A stretch of 16,594 nucleotides of DNA, taken from assembly GCA_946539475.1 (NCBI GenBank), contig CAMNHM010000056.1, forward strand, positions 1 to 16,594, written 5' to 3'. The notes beneath the pieces are model-generated. The model was not told the DNA's origin, did no database searches, and saw only the letters and a list, made by a program, of their open reading frames with translations. Positions within the stretch are counted from its first letter, which is position 1. Every line of letters begins with the position of its first letter. A program made the position numbers and the translations under genes. This document shows positions 14,378 through 16,594 of this stretch, in pieces. This DNA is from an uncultured Prevotellaceae bacterium. GTDB taxonomy: Bacteria > Bacteroidota > Bacteroidia > Bacteroidales > Bacteroidaceae.

Positions 14378-14458
14378 AAATCCGTCGTTTTCTTTCACGT
14401 ACCTACTCATTTTTGTTTGCGAACAATTCTTGATTTCGACGGCTTGCACCCGCCCGTA

Positions 14459-14601
14459 GCCCACGAGCGACTCGTCGGTGGGCTGTCTTGGTTTCGTCGA
14501 TGGCTGACGGACAGAGCTGTCCGTGACTTGTCGACAATTGCAAGATGGCCGATGGGCAAACTCTTCTTAGCATGTCGTTTTTGCCTACATCTTGCATTTT
14601 T
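14459..14601 (+). ncRNA. Candidate structured RNA or terminator cluster (three stem-loops, then T5)
   Basis: GCCCAC/GTGGGC (14459-14464, 14478-14483) encloses a smaller GAG/CTC pair. ACGGACAG/CTGTCCGT (14507-14524) is an 8-bp stem with a 2-nt centre. TGCAAGATG/CATCTTGCA (14539-14547, 14588-14596) encloses GGCAAA/TTTGCC (14555-14560, 14580-14585) and is followed directly by TTTTT (14597-14601), as in an intrinsic terminator on the plus strand. No clear plus-strand promoter is seen upstream, so a transcript is inferred only from structure. Confidence 0.35.
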
Positions 14602-14636
14602 GCGTGTAATATTCAGGTAATAAGAAAGTTAGTAAT

Positions 14637-14663
14637 AGTGTAAGCAAATTTTTATCTTACACT
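14637..14663. repeat. AGTGTAAG inverted pair, first copy
   Basis: AGTGTAAG (14637-14644) and its reverse complement CTTACACT (14656-14663) are separated by 11 bp of AT-rich DNA. The same 8-mer recurs downstream, so these look like binding sites or the arms of a repeated hairpin. Confidence 0.7.
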
Positions 14664-14734
14664 TTTCAAGTGCGATTTGCGGTCAAATGCTTGGAAAGGA
14701 GGCTTTCTTGGATGCGCTATGAGCGTAAGTGGAG

Positions 14735-14888
14735 CAGCAAAGGGGCGGACTTCGCGCTGCAAGAGCTGCGATTCGCGCTACCAAAACAACTTGTTTTGGT
14801 CAGCAAAGTATGCTACTTTGAACAGCAAAGTATGCTACTTTGAACAGCAAAGTCGGCCTCTTTGAATACCAAAACAACTTGTTTTGGT
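14735..14888. repeat. Array of seven 22-bp units, most of them palindromic
   Basis: Units start at 14735, 14757, 14779, 14801, 14823, 14845 and 14867. Units 3 and 7 are identical and contain a perfect palindrome of arms ACCAAAACAA and TTGTTTTGGT around one C (14780-14800, 14868-14888). Units 4 and 5 are identical, with arms CAAAGTA and TACTTTG around TGC (14804-14820, 14826-14842). Unit 6 keeps CAAAG and CTTTG (14848-14852, 14860-14864) with a changed centre. Units 1 and 2 are degenerate (GCAA near the start, TTCGC near the end). Dyad centres of units 3-7 fall at 14790, 14812, 14834, 14856 and 14878, exactly 22 bp apart. The period is not a multiple of three, so this is not a coding repeat. 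Function unknown. Confidence 0.85.
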
Positions 14889-14898
14889 GTTGCAAGGA

Positions 14899-14974
14899 GC
14901 AGTGTAAGATGAGCAAACCACTTACACTGCACTTACTACCTTGGGAACCAGTAGGTTAAAGGCAATAGTGTAAG
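14899..14974. repeat. AGTGTAAG inverted pair, second copy, plus a third direct copy
   Basis: GCAGTGTAAG (14899-14908) and CTTACACTGC (14921-14930) form a 10-bp inverted repeat with a 12-bp spacer. AGTGTAAGATGA recurs at 14967-14978. The 11-mer AATAGTGTAAG occurs at both 14634-14644 and 14964-14974, bracketing the 22-bp array. Confidence 0.75.
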
Positions 14975-14988
14975 ATGAATGAAATTTT

Positions 14989-15038
14989 CCTTTCTCAAGT
15001 TGAGTGAAAGGGAGCGGATGGGCGCGAAAGGGCCTTTC
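14989..15038. repeat. Competing CCTTTC/GAAAGG stems
   Basis: CCTTTC occurs at 14989-14994 and 15033-15038, GAAAGG at 15006-15011 and 15026-15031. The first and second segments can pair around a CTCAAGTTGAG core. The third and fourth form a 13-bp palindrome around one G. The arms could also pair in the alternative combination. It lies about 125-200 bp upstream of the ftsY promoter. Confidence 0.5.
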
Positions 15039-15160
15039 TTCTCATTGCCCTACCTCGTTTTGTGGTCTTATTTTGACGCGCTGTTGCGCTGTCGATAGCG
15101 AAAATATTCAGTCGTTGTATATAAACTAATGTGAAAAGGCGGTTAAGAAAATGTAATACA

Positions 15161-15192
15161 CTTGCACATGTCAGTAAAAAGTTGTACTTTTG
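15161..15192 (+). promoter_or_regulatory. Predicted promoter of ftsY
   Basis: CTTG (15161-15164), a 20-bp spacer and TACTTTTG (15185-15192) match the Bacteroidetes -33/-7 pattern closely, the best match in the window. The start near 15199 leaves a leader of about 23 bases. Confidence 0.75.
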
Positions 15193-15200
15193 CAGTTTAG

Positions 15201-15214
15201 AAAATACGTATTTT
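15201..15214. promoter_or_regulatory. 14-bp perfect palindrome in the ftsY leader
   Basis: AAAATAC and GTATTTT abut to form a perfect palindrome between the predicted transcription start and the ATG at 15222. With no loop it fits a protein operator better than an RNA hairpin. No regulator is known to me for this site. Confidence 0.5.
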
Positions 15215-15221
15215 AGAACTT

Positions 15222-16178
15222 ATGGGACTATTTGGACTGTTTAGTAAGAAGAAAAAAGAGACACTCGACAAGGGGTTGGAGAAAACCAAGACCTCTGTCT
15301 TCGACAAGCTTGCGCGTGCCGTAGCAGGCAAGTCGAAAGTCGACGACGACGTGCTCGACAACCTCGAGGAAGTGCTCATCACCAGCGATGTGGGCGTCGA
15401 TACGACGTTGAAAATTATCCACAGGATTGAGGAGCGCGTGGCTCGCGACAAATATGTGTCGACGAGCGAGCTCAATGCCATCCTGCGTCAGGAGATTGCC
15501 GCCCTGCTGGCAGAGAACAATAGTGGCGATAGCGACCAGTGGGACCTGCCTGCCGACCATCGCCCCTATGTCATCCTGGTCGTAGGCGTCAACGGTGTGG
15601 GTAAGACCACCACCATCGGAAAGCTTGCATGGCAGTTCAAGCAGGCCGGTAAGAAGGTGTTTCTGGGCGCTGCCGATACCTTCCGTGCTGCTGCCGTGGA
15701 GCAGATCAGCATCTGGGGTGAGCGCGTGGGCGTGCCCGTGGTGAAGCAGCAGATGGGCTCCGACCCTGCCTCCGTGGCTTTCGACACGCTGCAGAGCGCC
15801 AAGGCCAACGGTGCCGACGTTGTGCTCATCGACACGGCAGGCCGACTGCACAACAAGGTGGGCCTGATGAACGAGCTGAAGAAGATCAAGGACGTGATGA
15901 AGAAGGTGCTGCCCGAGGCCCCCGACGAAGTGCTGTTGGTGCTCGACGGCTCGACTGGTCAGAACGCCTTCGAGCAGGCACGCCAGTTCTCAGCCGTCAC
16001 CCAGATCACGAGCCTTGCCATCACCAAGCTCGACGGTACGGCAAAGGGTGGCGTGGTCATTGGCATCAGCGACCAGCTGAAGGTGCCCGTGAAATACATC
16101 GGGCTGGGCGAGGGCATGGAGGATCTCCAGCTCTTCAACCGCCAGGAGTTCGTCGACTCGCTGTTTGCTACTAGTTGA
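15222..16178 (+). CDS. ftsY: FtsY, signal recognition particle receptor GTPase
   Basis: This 318-residue GTPase docks signal-recognition-particle-bound ribosomes at the inner membrane. A short N-terminus (MGLFGLFSKKKKETLDKGLE) is amphipathic and basic and replaces the long acidic A domain of E. coli FtsY. The N domain spans about 20-105. The G domain shows G1 GVNGVGKTT (122-130), the SRP-GTPase DTFRAAAVEQ segment (152-161), DTAGR (204-208), TKLDGTAKGG (268-277) and GLGE (295-298). All GTPase motifs are intact. The stop codon TGA (16176-16178) and the last codons lie in the start of a heptamer repeat array, so the final residues derive from the repeat. rimO follows 66 bp downstream in the same direction. 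The ribosomal protein genes that I recall often preceding ftsY in Bacteroidetes are absent here. Confidence 0.98.
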   Translation: MGLFGLFSKKKKETLDKGLEKTKTSVFDKLARAVAGKSKVDDDVLDNLEEVLITSDVGVDTTLKIIHRIEERVARDKYVSTSELNAILRQEIAALLAENNSGDSDQWDLPADHRPYVILVVGVNGVGKTTTIGKLAWQFKQAGKKVFLGAADTFRAAAVEQISIWGERVGVPVVKQQMGSDPASVAFDTLQSAKANGADVVLIDTAGRLHNKVGLMNELKKIKDVMKKVLPEAPDEVLLVLDGSTGQNAFEQARQFSAVTQITSLAITKLDGTAKGGVVIGISDQLKVPVKYIGLGEGMEDLQLFNRQEFVDSLFATS

Positions 16179-16242
16179 GAGTTGAGAGTTGAGGGTTGAG
16201 AGTTGAGAGTTGAGAGACTTTTGTTGAGAGACTTTTGTTGAG
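16173..16242. repeat. Heptamer array AGTTGAG plus two 14-bp units, between ftsY and rimO
   Basis: Six heptamers (16173-16214, five AGTTGAG and one GGTTGAG) are followed by two copies of AGACTTTTGTTGAG (16215-16228, 16229-16242). Two bases later comes the rimO ATG. The TGA inside the first unit is the ftsY stop codon. The array ends in the same AGACTTTTG tail as the one at 1-55 and offers several GAGAG stretches that could act as weak ribosome-binding sites for rimO. Confidence 0.92.
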
Positions 16243-16244
16243 AG

Positions 16245-16594
16245 ATGAAGACCGTAGACTTTATATCGCTTGGCTGTTCGAAAAACCTGGTCGACTCGGA
16301 GGTGCTCATGGGACTGTTCGAGGCGAAGGGCTACCGCGTGACCCACGACAGCGACGACCCTCGGGGCGAGATTGCCGTCGTGAACACCTGCGGATTTATT
16401 GCCGATGCCAAGGAGGAGAGCATCAACACTATCCTCGAGCTGGCAGAGCGGAAGAAGACGGGGCAGCTGAAGCAACTCTACGTCATGGGCTGCCTCTCGG
16501 AGCGCTACCTGGCCGACCTCGAGGCTGAGATCCCTGAGGTCGACGGCTGGTATGGCAAGTTCAACTTCAAAGATCTGTTGGAGGATTTGTCGAG
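16245..16594 (+). CDS. rimO: RimO, ribosomal protein S12 methylthiotransferase (5' part only)
   Basis: The first 116 residues of a radical-SAM methylthiotransferase are present; the gene runs off the right edge. The visible part is the N-terminal UPF0004 domain, which binds the auxiliary iron-sulfur cluster. It starts MKTVDFISLGCSKNLVDSEV and contains the three expected cysteines: C11 in SLGCSKN, one in VVNTCGFI (about residue 49) and one in VMGCLSERY (about residue 83). The sequence SLGCSKNLVDSE separates RimO from the related MiaB. RimO methylthiolates an aspartate of ribosomal protein S12. The ATG is preceded by GAGAG from the repeat array, and no other signal for initiation is seen. It is probably co-transcribed with ftsY, a pairing common in Bacteroidetes. 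Confidence 0.95.
   Translation, partial: MKTVDFISLGCSKNLVDSEVLMGLFEAKGYRVTHDSDDPRGEIAVVNTCGFIADAKEESINTILELAERKKTGQLKQLYVMGCLSERYLADLEAEIPEVDGWYGKFNFKDLLEDLS

Larger units (their letters stand above)
14338..15221. other. 884-bp gene-free, structure-rich intergenic region
   Basis: No convincing protein-coding frame is present: the open frames are short, overlap the repeats and begin without promoters. From left to right the region holds the DUF5715 promoter, three stem-loops ending in a T5 run (14459-14601), an AGTGTAAG inverted pair (14637-14663), seven 22-bp units (14735-14888), a second AGTGTAAG inverted pair (14899-14930), a third AGTGTAAG copy (14967-14974), competing GAAAGG/CCTTTC stems (14989-15038) and the ftsY promoter (15161-15192). 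It looks less GC-rich than the flanking genes. No tRNA, SRP RNA or tmRNA signature was recognised. Confidence 0.8.

Noticed and set aside
14801..14842. Tandem -7 promoter boxes (TACTTTG in the palindrome arms)
   Set aside because: The consensus TAnnTTTG needs one more base between TA and TTTG, and no -33 boxes are suitably placed.
14677..14865. A 62-residue open frame through the 22-bp units
   Set aside because: It reads through non-triplet repeats, lacks a promoter or homologous look, and its codon use differs from the real genes.
14735..14888. CRISPR array
   Set aside because: The 22-bp units are directly adjacent with no spacers, differ from each other, and there are no cas genes.
14634..14974. 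Small transposable element (MITE) flanked by an 11-bp target duplication
   Set aside because: The flanking direct repeats exist, but no terminal inverted repeats are found just inside them, and the same 8-mer also occurs internally.
14338..15221. SRP RNA, 6S RNA, tmRNA or tRNA gene before ftsY
   Set aside because: No conserved SRP domain IV motif, tRNA-like end or T-arm sequence was recognised on either strand.
15415..15423. Perfect DnaA box (TTATCCACA) near the structured intergenic region, suggesting a replication origin with 22-bp iterons
   Set aside because: It is a single box inside the ftsY coding sequence, with no cluster of boxes, no dnaA or rep gene, and a single 9-bp match is not surprising in a window this size.

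Overview
The window looks like chromosomal DNA from a GC-rich Prevotella-like member of the Bacteroidales. The evidence is the gene families (a fused FeoA-FeoB, a bifunctional HisB with the Bacteroidetes-style loop, DUF4421, DUF1460 and DUF5715 proteins, an FtsY without the long acidic domain), the lack of strong Shine-Dalgarno sequences, and promoters of the Bacteroidetes type (TTG about 20 bp before TAnnTTTG). The genus is inferred. No tRNA, rRNA, CRISPR array, transposase or phage gene was seen.

Layout. Positions 1-55 hold a heptamer repeat array. Positions 77-4634 (minus strand) are a four-gene tripartite efflux operon, transcribed TolC-type outer-membrane protein, MacA-type adaptor, MacB-type ATPase, MacB-type permease. 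Divergent from it, 4822-6238 encode a cytidylate-kinase-like protein and a DjlA-like membrane J-protein. 6348-8624 encode a FeoA-FeoB ferrous iron transporter, converging on hisB (9723-8650, minus), which follows an unrecognised membrane protein (10428-9733). Divergent from that, 10536-13457 form a plus-strand operon: Gfo/Idh/MocA oxidoreductase, DUF4421 outer-membrane protein and DUF1460 amidase-like protein. The last converges, with a 14-bp tail overlap, on a DUF5715 protein (14337-13444) that carries M15-peptidase-like residues. After an 884-bp gene-free gap (14338-15221) come ftsY (15222-16178) and the start of rimO (16245 to the window end).

How the genes work together. The left operon should assemble one inner-membrane to outer-membrane export machine. 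The Gfo/Idh-DUF4421-DUF1460 operon and the convergent DUF5715 gene look like an envelope or peptidoglycan group. FtsY is the signal-recognition-particle receptor and RimO modifies ribosomal protein S12, so the right end is translation and targeting housekeeping.

The least explained part is the gap before ftsY. It holds a large hairpin followed by T5, five copies of an 8-mer (AGTGTAAG) arranged as inverted pairs, and seven consecutive 22-bp units, five of which are clearly dyad-symmetric with centres exactly 22 bp apart. I regard this as the best candidate for something undescribed: a structured RNA locus, a protein-binding array, or a lineage-specific intergenic repeat. Two sets of AGTTGAG-type heptamers that end in the same AGACTTTTG tail (one supplying the ftsY stop codon) and a different heptamer set between feoB and hisB are a second unexplained repeat theme.
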